Shown one piece after another: positions 8,113-16,360 of a DNA stretch of 64,000 nt. The DNA lies in assembly GCA_963731745.1 (NCBI GenBank), contig CAVSWT010000008.1, positions 124,001 through 188,000 on the forward strand. The letters are read 5' to 3'. Made by a program: the position numbers and the translations under genes. Under the pieces are notes generated by a model. The model searched no databases and was not told where the DNA came from. It saw only the letters and a program-made list of their open reading frames with translations. Within the stretch, counting starts at the first letter, position 1, and the number at the start of each line of letters is the position of its first letter. Source of the DNA: CAVSWT01 sp963731745 (GTDB lineage: Bacteria; Bacteroidota; Ignavibacteria; Ignavibacteriales; Ignavibacteriaceae).

Positions 8113-8810
8113 ATGAACCGAAATTCGGAGTTGTAGTTTTTCCAGGTTCAAATTGCGATCATGATGCATACTACGCTCTAAAAAAAATTCACGGCTACGA
8201 AGTCAATTTCCTTTGGCATAAAGATACCGATTTACAAAATTCTGATGTTATAATTCTTCCCGGCGGATTCTCCTACGGCGATTATTTAAGAACAGGTGCA
8301 ATTGCCCGTTTTTCACCCATTATGAATTCAGTTATTGAATTTGCTAAAAAAGGCGGATACGTAATTGGAATTTGTAATGGTTTTCAAATTCTCCTTGAAG
8401 CGGAACTTTTACCCGGAGTTATGTTGAAAAATAAATCGCTACAATTTGTTTGTAAAGATATATATCTTACAATCGAAAATAATAATTCTGTTTTCACAAG
8501 CGGAATTGATTCTGAAAAAGTTTTGAAAATTCCAGTTGCACATGGTGAAGGAAATTATTTTGCTGATGAAAAAACTTTAAAATCATTAATTGAAAACGAT
8601 CAAATAGTTTTTAGGTATTCATCATCAAATGGAAAAATTGAAGACGAAGCTAATCCGAATGGATCGGTAAACGGAATTGCAGGCATTATGAATAAAAATG
8701 GAAATGTACTTGGAATGATGCCTCACCCGGAAAGAGCTTGTGATCCATTGCTTGGAAAGACAGACGGTTCATTAATATTTAATGCAATCGTAAATAATAT
8801 ATTTAACTAA
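8109..8810 (+). CDS. purQ: FGAM synthase glutaminase subunit PurQ
   Basis: 233 aa class I glutamine amidotransferase. Nucleophile Cys in the elbow YVIGICNGFQILLEA, catalytic His/Glu in MMPHPERACD, and the N-terminal VVVFPGSNCDHDAYYAL are all present. It supplies ammonia to PurL in step 4 of purine synthesis. Translation is coupled to purS. Confidence 0.97.
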   Translation: MNEPKFGVVVFPGSNCDHDAYYALKKIHGYEVNFLWHKDTDLQNSDVIILPGGFSYGDYLRTGAIARFSPIMNSVIEFAKKGGYVIGICNGFQILLEAELLPGVMLKNKSLQFVCKDIYLTIENNNSVFTSGIDSEKVLKIPVAHGEGNYFADEKTLKSLIENDQIVFRYSSSNGKIEDEANPNGSVNGIAGIMNKNGNVLGMMPHPERACDPLLGKTDGSLIFNAIVNNIFN

Positions 8811-8821
8811 AAGGTGAAATT

Positions 8822-9022
8822 ATGTTTGGGAATTTAGGAACCGGCGAAATAATACTTATTCTACTGGTGATTTTAATTCTGTTCGGAGCAAAAAAAATTC
8901 CGGAACTGGCTCAGGGTTTGGGAAAAGGTATGCGCGAATTTAAAAAATCATTAAAAGATGTTGAAGATGAAATAAAGACTACTGATAAAGATGATAAGTC
9001 TGAATCAAAAAAGACAACTTAA
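8822..9022 (+). CDS. tatA: Sec-independent translocase protein TatA (copy 1)
   Basis: 66 aa. Short periplasmic lead, one TM helix (LGTGEIILILLVILILFGAKKIPELAQGLG), then an amphipathic helix with GKGMREFKKSL and a charged tail. The FG hinge after the TM is typical. TatA forms the pore-like part of the twin-arginine translocase. AAGGTG precedes the ATG. A second shorter paralogue follows after 30 bases. No tatC in the window. Confidence 0.93.
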   Translation: MFGNLGTGEIILILLVILILFGAKKIPELAQGLGKGMREFKKSLKDVEDEIKTTDKDDKSESKKTT

Positions 9023-9052
9023 TTTAAATTAATTTTTTTTTAAGGATTAGAA

Positions 9053-9223
9053 ATGTTTGAAAATATAGGCTCCGGTGAATTAATCATTATTTTGTTTGTT
9101 GTGTTGTTATTATTTGGAGCAAAGAAAATTCCGGATATTGCTTCAAGTATTGGCAAAGGTATAAGAGAATTTAAGAAAAGTGTTAAAGACGTAGAAGAAC
9201 AAATTAAAATTTCTGATAAGTAA
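9053..9223 (+). CDS. TatA/TatE family protein (copy 2, short)
   Basis: 56 aa; ATG at 9053 with AAGGA 8 bases upstream, TAA at 9221-9223. It reads MFENIGSGELIIILFVVLLL, then FGAKKIPDIASSIGKGIREF and KKSVKDVEEQIKISDK. The same TM, FGAKKIP hinge and GKGxREFKKS amphipathic helix as copy 1 show a tandem duplication, with the acidic/lysine tail mostly lost. It could work as TatA, as a TatE-like spare, or in a mixed complex. Confidence 0.88.
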   Translation: MFENIGSGELIIILFVVLLLFGAKKIPDIASSIGKGIREFKKSVKDVEEQIKISDK

Positions 9224-9285
9224 TTCTTCTAATTAAAAATTTTCCACAATAAAGCGTGAACAAAAAATAGATAAGATTATTTGTT

Positions 9286-9353
9286 GTCAGTCTGAGCTTT
9301 TCGAAGACTGAAGTTACTTAATGAGTTCACACTTCGACAGGCTCAGTGTGACA
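9286..9353. repeat. REP-like inverted repeat, CTGAGC/GCTCAG family
   Basis: Between tatA2 and gatA. A left arm GTCAGTCTGAGCTTTTCGAAG and a right arm CTTCGACAGGCTCAGTGTGAC are inverted copies about 20 bases apart. Such elements are common in intergenic DNA of Bacteroidota relatives. A half copy lies at 30594-30615. Confidence 0.7.
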
Positions 9354-9415
9354 CTCCAATTTAATTTTTGCTCACCTCTTAATTCAATTATAAATTCAAA
9401 AAGGTAGAAAACTGC

Positions 9416-10843
9416 TTGTCTCATTACTTTAACCATTCAGATAAAATTGAAAAGATAAAACAAAACAATTTATCGTTAGTTCAAAATGTCGATGCTTTTA
9501 TAAAGCAGATAGATAAAAAAAAGAATTTAAATGCTTTTAATTTTGTCTTTGAAGAAGATGTTAAAAACCAAGTCGAAATAATTGAACAAAAAATAAAATC
9601 CGGCTCCCACGGTAAACTTGCCGGAATGGTGATAGCGGTTAAAGATGTGTTATCAATAAAAGATAAACCAACCACTTGTTCTTCAAAAATTTTAGAAAAT
9701 TTTACCTCAATTTATACAGCAACCGCAGTTCAAAAGTTGATAAATGAAGATGCTTTAATAATTGGCAAAACTAACTGTGATGAATTTGCAATGGGCTCTT
9801 CAAATGAAAACAGCGCGTTCGGACCGGTTTTAAATCCGGTTGACAACAGCAGAGTTACAGGCGGTTCAAGTGGAGGCTCTGCAGCGGCTGTTGCAGCCGG
9901 ACTATGCGACGCAGCATTAGGAACTGATACCGGAGGTTCAATTCGTCAGCCTGCAGCCTTGTGCGGCGTGTACGGCTTAAAACCAACTTACGGAAGAGTT
10001 TCAAGATACGGACTTACTGCTTTTGCTTCTTCTTTTGATTCAATCGGCCCATTTACAAATAATGTTGAAGATGCTGCTTTAATTCTCAATGTATTGGCAG
10101 GAGAAGATAAACAGGATTCAACTTCAGCGAAAGTTGAAGTTCCAGATTATACTAATGATCTTTCCAATAATAAAAGCTTAAGAATCGGTATTGCTGAAGA
10201 ATATTTTGGTGAAGGATTATCATCAGAAATTAAAAAAGAAACTGAAGCTTTAATTGAAAAATTAAAAGCCAAAGGATTTGAAGTCAATAATGTTCACCTT
10301 CCACATAACGAATATACAATTGCCGCATATTATATCTTAACTACTGCAGAAGCATCTTCAAATCTTGCAAGATATGATGGGGCAAGATATGGTTATCGTT
10401 CAAAAGACAGTCAAACTTTAATAGATATGTATAAATCTTCACGATCCGAAGGGTTTGGAACTGAAGTGAAACGAAGAATTATGCTTGGCACTTATGTTTT
10501 ATCTGCCGGCTACTACGACGCTTACTATAAAAAAGCACAAAAAGTAAGAAGATTAATTAAACAGGATTTTGATAAAGCATTTAACGAAGTTGATATAATT
10601 TTAACGCCTACCACTCCATCAACTGCATTTAAAATTGGGGAAAAATCAAGCGACCCTTTGGAAATGTACTTAAGTGATATTTATACAACTTCAGCAAACC
10701 TAGCCGGAATCCCGGGAATTAGCATTCCAGCTGCTAAAAGTAAAGATGGTTTGCCAATCGGAATTCAGTTACTGGCTAATCAATTTGAAGAAGAAAAACT
10801 TTTACAAATGAGTTACTTTATTCAAGAAAATATTTTGAAATAA
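9416..10843 (+). CDS. gatA: aspartyl/glutamyl-tRNA amidotransferase subunit A
   Basis: 475 aa amidase-signature enzyme. The triad is visible: Lys76 in MVIAVKDVL, Ser151 in VTGGSSGGSAAAVA, Ser175 in GTDTGGSIRQPA. GatA hydrolyses glutamine to supply ammonia for Glu-tRNA(Gln)/Asp-tRNA(Asn) transamidation; FDSIGPFTNN and the C-terminal GIPGISIPA are GatA-like. TTG start (9416) after AAGGTAG. gatB and gatC are not in the window. Confidence 0.94.
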   Translation: MSHYFNHSDKIEKIKQNNLSLVQNVDAFIKQIDKKKNLNAFNFVFEEDVKNQVEIIEQKIKSGSHGKLAGMVIAVKDVLSIKDKPTTCSSKILENFTSIYTATAVQKLINEDALIIGKTNCDEFAMGSSNENSAFGPVLNPVDNSRVTGGSSGGSAAAVAAGLCDAALGTDTGGSIRQPAALCGVYGLKPTYGRVSRYGLTAFASSFDSIGPFTNNVEDAALILNVLAGEDKQDSTSAKVEVPDYTNDLSNNKSLRIGIAEEYFGEGLSSEIKKETEALIEKLKAKGFEVNNVHLPHNEYTIAAYYILTTAEASSNLARYDGARYGYRSKDSQTLIDMYKSSRSEGFGTEVKRRIMLGTYVLSAGYYDAYYKKAQKVRRLIKQDFDKAFNEVDIILTPTTPSTAFKIGEKSSDPLEMYLSDIYTTSANLAGIPGISIPAAKSKDGLPIGIQLLANQFEEEKLLQMSYFIQENILK

Positions 10844-10857
10844 AAATTTAAAATATT

Positions 10858-11817
10858 TTAATTCAACTCCGGAAAATCATCATATTTAATTAATTCAATA
10901 TCAGAAGCTGCTGCATTTTCTTTAACCTGCTCTTGAGTTTTTCCTCCGGGAATTACAGTGTGACATGCAGGATGAGAGATACAAAACTTTAGACTCAATT
11001 GTGTCATTGAGTATTGATTATGCTCATCAAAAAAAGGCTTCATCTTTTCAAGCTGCGTTAAATACTTTTCTAAATTTTCGGCTGACAAATTATTTCTTCG
11101 ATGATCAGTTTTAGGGAAAGTGGTATTTCTATTAAACTTGCCGGTTAGAAGTCCAAACAAAATCGGAATTCTTACAATAACACCAATGCCGTATTCTATT
11201 GCTTTTGGAAACAAAACTTTTTCTGCTTCACGCTCAAGTAAATTGTATCTCACCTGAATAACATCTATTAAATCTTTATGAAGATCCAATATAAATGCCT
11301 GTTCCGTTTCTTTAAATGATTGAACACTCCATCCGGCATGTTTAATTTTACCTTGATCTTTTAGAGTTTGTAATGCTTCCCATGGTTCATCTTTTTCAAG
11401 CAAATCTGTTGATGGACTATGTAATTGTAGAATATCTAAAACATCAACATTTAATCTTTTTAGCGATTGTTCAGCAGCAAAGATCAAATGTTTTTTACTG
11501 TAGTCGGGATTCCCTGGTGTAGTTTCAAAATCTTTACCCAAGTATGGATAAAAATTATTTCCAGCTTTTGTAGCTATAATAATTTTGTCTTTGTCTTTTC
11601 TTTCCTTTAATACTTTCGAAATTAATTCTTCAGAATGTCCAAAACCGTAAGTATCAGCGGTATCTATGAAATTCACACCGTTATCTAATGCTGTTTGAAT
11701 TGCTTTAAGAGATTCACCATCATCAGAAACGCCCCAATCTCGACCGCTTATTCCCCAAGCACCAAAGCCAACAGTTGAAACTTCGGGCCCATTTTTTCCC
11801 AGTTTTTTGTACTTCAT
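10858..11817 (-). CDS. aldo/keto reductase
   Basis: 319 aa TIM-barrel oxidoreductase. Catalytic Asp and Tyr in FIDTADTYGFGHSEE, Lys in IIIATKAG, His in LQLHSPS. The C-terminal VIPGGKTQEQVKENAAA is the usual NADPH-binding end. Closest to the general-stress YhdN/Tas-like subgroup, with an unknown physiological aldehyde or ketone. The gene is convergent with gatA and divergent from sucD. Confidence 0.92.
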   Translation of the reverse strand: MKYKKLGKNGPEVSTVGFGAWGISGRDWGVSDDGESLKAIQTALDNGVNFIDTADTYGFGHSEELISKVLKERKDKDKIIIATKAGNNFYPYLGKDFETTPGNPDYSKKHLIFAAEQSLKRLNVDVLDILQLHSPSTDLLEKDEPWEALQTLKDQGKIKHAGWSVQSFKETEQAFILDLHKDLIDVIQVRYNLLEREAEKVLFPKAIEYGIGVIVRIPILFGLLTGKFNRNTTFPKTDHRRNNLSAENLEKYLTQLEKMKPFFDEHNQYSMTQLSLKFCISHPACHTVIPGGKTQEQVKENAAASDIELIKYDDFPELN

Positions 11818-11982
11818 TAAAACTCCAGTATTTAATAATAAATTAAACTTATTAAAAACTACAAAAGAATTTTAAAAAATATCTAGTTCACTAATAAATA
11901 AATTTTCAAATTTTAAATTTATTTACTTTTAAAGCCGATAGTTTTTGATTTTTGACCTTTCACTTTTCTCTTTTAAAATTCT

Positions 11983-11990
11983 TATCTTTG
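11983..11990 (+). promoter_or_regulatory. TAnnTTTG-type -10 box upstream of sucD
   Basis: TATCTTTG 41 bases before the sucD ATG, matching the Bacteroidota -7 consensus TAnnTTTG. A TTTTTGACC stretch lies upstream but at a wider spacing than usual. Candidate only. Confidence 0.35.
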
Positions 11991-12030
11991 ATGCAATAAT
12001 TTTCAAAAAGAATTCTTAGGATTATCATTT

Positions 12031-12960
12031 ATGAGCATTTTAGTTGATAACAAAACGCGTCTTGTAGTTCAAGGGATAACTGGAGGAGAAGGCTCTTTCC
12101 ACACACAGCAAATGATTGAATACGGAACAAAAGTAGTTGCCGGAGTTACTCCCGGCAAAGGCGGAACAGATTTTAACGGCGTGCCTATTTATAACACAGT
12201 TGATGAGGCCGTAAAAGAGCAAAAAGCTAACGCATCAGCAATTTTTGTTCCCCCGGCTTTTGCTGCCGATGCAATTTTAGAAGCAGCCAATGCTGGTGTG
12301 AAGTTGATTGTCTGCATTACCGAGGGCATACCAGCGAATGATATGCTTAAAGTATTTAATGCAATAAAACACCTTGATGTAGTTTTAGTTGGTCCAAATT
12401 GCCCGGGAGTAATTTCACCAGGCAAAGCAAAAATTGGAATTATGCCAGGCTTCATTCATAAGAAAGGAAATGTCGGCGTTGTATCGCGAAGCGGCACCCT
12501 TACTTACGAAGCAGTTAAACAATTAACAGATGTAAAGCTCGGACAAACCACTTGTGTTGGCATTGGCGGCGATCCGATTATCGGTTCTCAATTCACTAAA
12601 ATTATTAAATTGTTTAATGAAGATCCCGATACCGAAGGAATTGTGATGATAGGTGAAATTGGCGGTTCTGCAGAGGAAGAAGCCGCTGAGTTTATAAAGA
12701 AAAATGTACAAAAACCTGTTGTTGGATTTATTGCAGGAAGGACAGCACCTCCCGGACGCAGAATGGGGCATGCTGGTGCAATCATTTCAGGCGGTAAAGG
12801 TACTGCTGATGAAAAAATGAAGATTATGAAAAAAGCTGGAATACATGTAATTGAAAGTCCGGCTGAAATTGGATCAACAATGATAAAAGCTTTGGAAGCA
12901 TTAAAAACTAAGAAAGTTTCAACTTCCGAAAAGAAAAAGAAATCGGTTAAAAAGAAATAA
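12031..12960 (+). CDS. sucD: succinate--CoA ligase (ADP-forming) subunit alpha
   Basis: 309 aa. CoA-binding Rossmann domain (VQGITGGEGSFHTQQMIEYG), VGPNCPGVISP, the GIGGDPIIGS loop and the phosphohistidine loop MGHAGAIISGGKGTA. It forms succinyl-CoA ligase with SucC (not in the window) in the TCA cycle. The C-terminus carries an extra lysine-rich tail (KKVSTSEKKKKSVKKK) beyond the usual end. Confidence 0.95.
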   Translation: MSILVDNKTRLVVQGITGGEGSFHTQQMIEYGTKVVAGVTPGKGGTDFNGVPIYNTVDEAVKEQKANASAIFVPPAFAADAILEAANAGVKLIVCITEGIPANDMLKVFNAIKHLDVVLVGPNCPGVISPGKAKIGIMPGFIHKKGNVGVVSRSGTLTYEAVKQLTDVKLGQTTCVGIGGDPIIGSQFTKIIKLFNEDPDTEGIVMIGEIGGSAEEEAAEFIKKNVQKPVVGFIAGRTAPPGRRMGHAGAIISGGKGTADEKMKIMKKAGIHVIESPAEIGSTMIKALEALKTKKVSTSEKKKKSVKKK

Positions 12961-13002
12961 TCATAATTATTAATTTGAAATGAAAAATTTTAAGGTTCAT
13001 TT

Positions 13003-13206
13003 ATGAAAATAAAAGTTGTGCTGGAAAAAAGTGACGAAGGCGGCTATACTGTTTATGTGCCTTCGCTTCCCGGCTGCATAAGTGAAGGAGAAAATATAGA
13101 TGAAGCCGTCGAAAATATTAGTGAAGCGATAGAGCTCTATCTTGAACCCGTGGAAGATGACTTAATACAAAGCAGCAGCACAATTGTCAGGGAAGTAGAC
13201 ATTTGA
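13003..13206 (+). CDS. HicB-type antitoxin
   Basis: 67 aa. The HicB partial RNase-H-like domain is visible: SDEGGYTVYVPSLPGCISEGENIDEAVENISEAI. There is no C-terminal DNA-binding domain, as in the short HicB group. It overlaps the HicA start by 4 bases (TTGA). In this pair the antitoxin comes first. HicB blocks HicA and may autoregulate the operon. Confidence 0.88.
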   Translation: MKIKVVLEKSDEGGYTVYVPSLPGCISEGENIDEAVENISEAIELYLEPVEDDLIQSSSTIVREVDI

Positions 13207-13430
13207 GCAAAGTGCCAAACTTGTCTTACTTAAAAATAATAAATGCCTTAAAAAGAGATGGGTGGGTTGTTGTTCGGCAAAGAGGAAGCCACATTCGTTT
13301 ACAAAAACATATCGATAATGAAGTTCTTAAACTAACAGTGCCCGCTCATAAATCAGTAAAAAGGTCTACTCTTTCTCATATTATTAAACAAGCGAAATTA
13401 ACCGCTGAAGATTTTATTAAATTAATTTAA
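13203..13430 (+). CDS. HicA-type mRNA interferase toxin
   Basis: 75 aa, TTG start overlapping the hicB stop. Double-stranded-RNA-binding-like fold with the conserved GWVVVRQRGSHIRLQKH (catalytic His in G-S-H) and VPAHKSVKRSTLSHIIKQA. HicA cleaves mRNA and is held inactive by HicB. Confidence 0.88.
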   Translation: MSKVPNLSYLKIINALKRDGWVVVRQRGSHIRLQKHIDNEVLKLTVPAHKSVKRSTLSHIIKQAKLTAEDFIKLI

Positions 13431-13453
13431 TGTATTATTAAGGAGAAAAACTA

Positions 13454-13885
13454 TTGAGTAATAGAACACTTGCAATCATTAAACCTGATGGCGTTGAAAA
13501 AAATTTAATCGGACAAATTATTACGAAAATAAATGAAGCCGGTTTTAAAATTAAAGCAATTAAAATGACAAGGCTTACAAAAGAATCTGCCGGTGGTTTT
13601 TATGAAGTTCACAAAGAACGTCCATTCTTTAATGATCTGCTAAAATATATGACGTCCGGGCCTTGCGTGCCAATCGCACTAGAAAAAGAGAATGCGGTTG
13701 CGGATTTTAGAAAATTAATAGGCGCTACTGATCCTGCAAAAGCTGAAGAAGGTACAATAAGAAAACTTTATGCAGAAAATGTAGAGAGAAATATTATTCA
13801 TGGTTCCGATTCTGATGAGAATGCCAAATTAGAAATTTCTCATTTCTTTTCACGAAAAGAATTATTAGAAAATTATAACAACTAA
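13454..13885 (+). CDS. ndk: nucleoside diphosphate kinase
   Basis: 143 aa, TTG start after AAGGAG. Contains TLAIIKPDGVEKNLIGQI, YEVHKERPFF, the GATDPAKAEEGTIR loop and the active-site histidine in NIIHGSDSDENA. Equilibrates NTP pools by phosphotransfer from ATP. It is followed by a clear terminator. Confidence 0.96.
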   Translation: MSNRTLAIIKPDGVEKNLIGQIITKINEAGFKIKAIKMTRLTKESAGGFYEVHKERPFFNDLLKYMTSGPCVPIALEKENAVADFRKLIGATDPAKAEEGTIRKLYAENVERNIIHGSDSDENAKLEISHFFSRKELLENYNN

Positions 13886-13910
13886 TATTTTATAAATTTT
13901 ATTTTTCAAC

Positions 13911-13952
13911 GGGAATGATGATTTTAGGAATTGTCATTCCCTTTTATTTTTC
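13911..13952 (+). terminator. rho-independent terminator after ndk
   Basis: GGGAATGA (13911-13918) pairs with TCATTCCC (13934-13941) around a 15-base loop and is followed by TTTTATTTTTC. It lies inside the longest open frame of the next gene, which argues that the next gene starts downstream at 13969. Confidence 0.8.
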
Positions 13953-13968
13953 ATTTACTAAAGGTAAA

Positions 13969-15219
13969 ATGATGTCTAATTTATTAAAATCATTTATAGC
14001 TATTTTACTAGTTACATCATTAACGTCGGCACAAAAAAATAATCCAAACAATCAAATAATTTTTGGGGCTGATAGATTACTTTCCGAGTATTCAAATTTA
14101 ATTGAAGGAAAGAGAATTGGGATTGTCACAAATCCTTCCGCACTTTTATCCAGCGGCGTCCACTTGGTAGATACTCTTTTTGCAAATAAAAGATTTACTG
14201 TAACTACACTGTTTGGGCCTGAACATGGAATTAGAGGTAAAGCTCCGGCTGGAGAAAAGGTAGGAGATAATACCGATTCTAAAACAGGGCTGCCCGTTTA
14301 TTCTTTATATGGAAAAAATAGACAGCCAAATAAAGAGATGTTAAAAAATGTTGATGTTTTGCTTTTCGATATACAAGATGTGGGCGCACGTTTTTATACT
14401 TACATTTCAACATTATTTTATACAATTAAGTCAGGCGCCGAAAATAATATTCCAGTCATCGTTTTAGATAGGCCGGATCCGATTAATGGGGTTTATGTTG
14501 ATGGCCCGATTAGAAAAGAAGAGCAAGCTTCATTTGTTGGAATTGCTCCAATTCCAATCGCTTATGGAATGACCACCGGAGAATTAGCAAAATATTTTGT
14601 CGGCGAAAAATTAATTGGGAAAGATCTTCAGCCGAATTTAACTGTGATTGAATTGAAAAATTGGAAAAGAGATTCTTACTATGATGATTATAATAATATT
14701 TGGATAAGGCCTTCTCCAAATATTCCGGATATAAATACTGCAATTGTTTACCCTGGTATGTGCTTAATTGAAGGAACTAATGTTTCTGAAGGCCGGGGAA
14801 CTTATCATCCCTTTTTAACAATTGGCGCTCCCTATATTAATTCAAAAGAATTAATAGATGAACTTCAAAACGACGATTTAGGTGTAAAGCTTGATGAAAT
14901 GGAATTCACTCCTAAATCAATTCCGGAAATGTCCACATCACCTAAATATAAAGATGAAAAATGTTATGGGTTTAAAATAGAAATCGGCGATAGGCAAAAA
15001 TTCAAATCTGTTGAATTTGGAATAAGATTATTGTGCTCATTAAAGAAAGTATTCCCTAACGACTTTAAATTAAAAGAATCATCAATTGACAGATTATCTG
15101 GAGATCCGAAAATTAGAGAAATGATTGATTCAGGTAAATCAGCTGATGATATTATTGCTTACTGGCAGGAAGAGTTAAATAACTTCAAACAAATAAGAAA
15201 AAAATATTTACTTTATTAA
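13969..15219 (+). CDS. NamZ/DUF1343 family exo-beta-N-acetylmuramidase-like protein
   Basis: 416 aa from the ATG at 13969; a longer frame from 13915 would run through the ndk terminator and spoil the signal peptide. The chosen start gives a signal peptide ending near TSAQ. DUF1343 motifs: FGPEHGIRGKAPAGEKV, LLFDIQDVGARFYTYIST, VLDRPDPING, WIRPSPNIP, GTNVSEGRGT. The characterised Bacteroidota member NamZ removes N-acetylmuramic acid from peptidoglycan ends. A role in cell-wall turnover in the periplasm is inferred from the family. Confidence 0.9.
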   Translation: MMSNLLKSFIAILLVTSLTSAQKNNPNNQIIFGADRLLSEYSNLIEGKRIGIVTNPSALLSSGVHLVDTLFANKRFTVTTLFGPEHGIRGKAPAGEKVGDNTDSKTGLPVYSLYGKNRQPNKEMLKNVDVLLFDIQDVGARFYTYISTLFYTIKSGAENNIPVIVLDRPDPINGVYVDGPIRKEEQASFVGIAPIPIAYGMTTGELAKYFVGEKLIGKDLQPNLTVIELKNWKRDSYYDDYNNIWIRPSPNIPDINTAIVYPGMCLIEGTNVSEGRGTYHPFLTIGAPYINSKELIDELQNDDLGVKLDEMEFTPKSIPEMSTSPKYKDEKCYGFKIEIGDRQKFKSVEFGIRLLCSLKKVFPNDFKLKESSIDRLSGDPKIREMIDSGKSADDIIAYWQEELNNFKQIRKKYLLY

Positions 15220-15231
15220 AAGGAAAGTTAG

Positions 15232-16287
15232 ATGAAAAAATTATTCGTGTTGTTTATATCGGCGATATTATTTTTTGGCTGCGGAGAAAAAAAACAAGAG
15301 GAGAAACCGACTGTTGAGAATTCAAAAAATAAATATGAATTTGATTCAAGCGATATTAAAACAACTCCGGTTACTGATGTAAGCGGTTCATTTTTAATGA
15401 AATACAAATTTGAAAAAGGAAAAACTTACAATTATAGGATGACTGCTATTTCAGAAGACAATCAAACCGTTCACACCATGGATACAGTTTTAAATCAGAA
15501 AGTCCAGCAGAACATTACATACTTAATAAGCTTTGACTCCAAAGAAATAGACTCTGACAGTATCACCGAACTTAATTGCAATGTTACTTCTGTAAAATTA
15601 GATGCTAGTGCAAATGGACAGCAGTTCAATTATGAATCGGGCACATCAACTGATTCTGTATCGCAAGTTCGTTACGCGCAATACGCTTCCTTAGTAAATA
15701 ATCCTTTTGGAATTAGAGTGAACAAACATGGTGAAGTTTTGGAAATATTTAGAGTTGATAAAATCGTAAATAAATTTTTAGATATAAAGGGTTATGCCGA
15801 TTCAGTATCTTCCGCCGAAAAAGAAGCGCTAAGAAAAGATATGGCGGATGGTGCATTAAAACCTTTGGTAACACAATTAATACGCAAATTTCCGGATCAT
15901 CCTGTAGGTAAAGATTCTACATGGTCTGTAACTCAGCAGCCTATGCCGTTTATGATTTTTACTCTTAACAATACGAATACATACAAAATTTTGAACATGG
16001 AAAATCTTAATGAAGACAAATTAGCTGTAATCGATGCCGGTATGAAATCTAATGTTATAGGTAAAACAACTACTACAGAAAGAGGCGTTGACTATAAGTT
16101 TAAGAAACCTACAGCAGTGGGAAGCGGCAAAATTTATTTTAACATAAGTGACGGACTTATGCAAAAAGCTAAAACTTATACGGAAATGAATGTAGAATTC
16201 TCAATGGAAATGAACTCTCCCCAGGGCAAACAAAAAGGATCGAGATCTGAAAAAGTTAAGAATACCTACATTGTGGAAAGATTATAA
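15232..16287 (+). CDS. lipoprotein of unknown function
   Basis: 351 aa. Lipoprotein signal with lipobox FFGC, then a charged linker (GEKKQEEKPT) and a large beta-rich domain beginning LMKYKFEKGKTYNYRM. The second half (RKFPDHPVGKDSTWS, and a C-terminal repeat-like YKFKKPTAVGSGKIYFNISDG) resembles DUF6263-type lipoproteins, but this call is tentative. It follows the NamZ-like gene by 12 bases and probably shares its transcript, ending at a strong terminator. Confidence 0.75.
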   Translation: MKKLFVLFISAILFFGCGEKKQEEKPTVENSKNKYEFDSSDIKTTPVTDVSGSFLMKYKFEKGKTYNYRMTAISEDNQTVHTMDTVLNQKVQQNITYLISFDSKEIDSDSITELNCNVTSVKLDASANGQQFNYESGTSTDSVSQVRYAQYASLVNNPFGIRVNKHGEVLEIFRVDKIVNKFLDIKGYADSVSSAEKEALRKDMADGALKPLVTQLIRKFPDHPVGKDSTWSVTQQPMPFMIFTLNNTNTYKILNMENLNEDKLAVIDAGMKSNVIGKTTTTERGVDYKFKKPTAVGSGKIYFNISDGLMQKAKTYTEMNVEFSMEMNSPQGKQKGSRSEKVKNTYIVERL

Positions 16288-16320
16288 AAAACTTCTGAAG
16301 AACGATTTATAATAAAAATT

Positions 16321-16343
16321 AATGCCGGATGAATTCCGGCATT
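16321..16343. terminator. bidirectional terminator
   Basis: AATGCCGGA and TCCGGCATT form a 9-base-pair stem with a 5-base loop between two convergent genes. T-rich sequence follows (TTAATTTTAA) and A-rich sequence precedes it, so it can serve both strands. Confidence 0.85.
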
Positions 16344-16360
16344 TTAATTTTAAAAATGAA

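Noticed and set aside
12189..12785. Several antisense ORFs (up to 88 codons) across sucD
   Set aside because: They mirror the conserved Gly/Ala-rich codons of sucD and overlap one another; no independent support.
13915..13968. Longer start for the NamZ-like gene
   Set aside because: It would translate through the ndk terminator hairpin and put 18 residues before the signal peptide; the ATG at 13969 is better.
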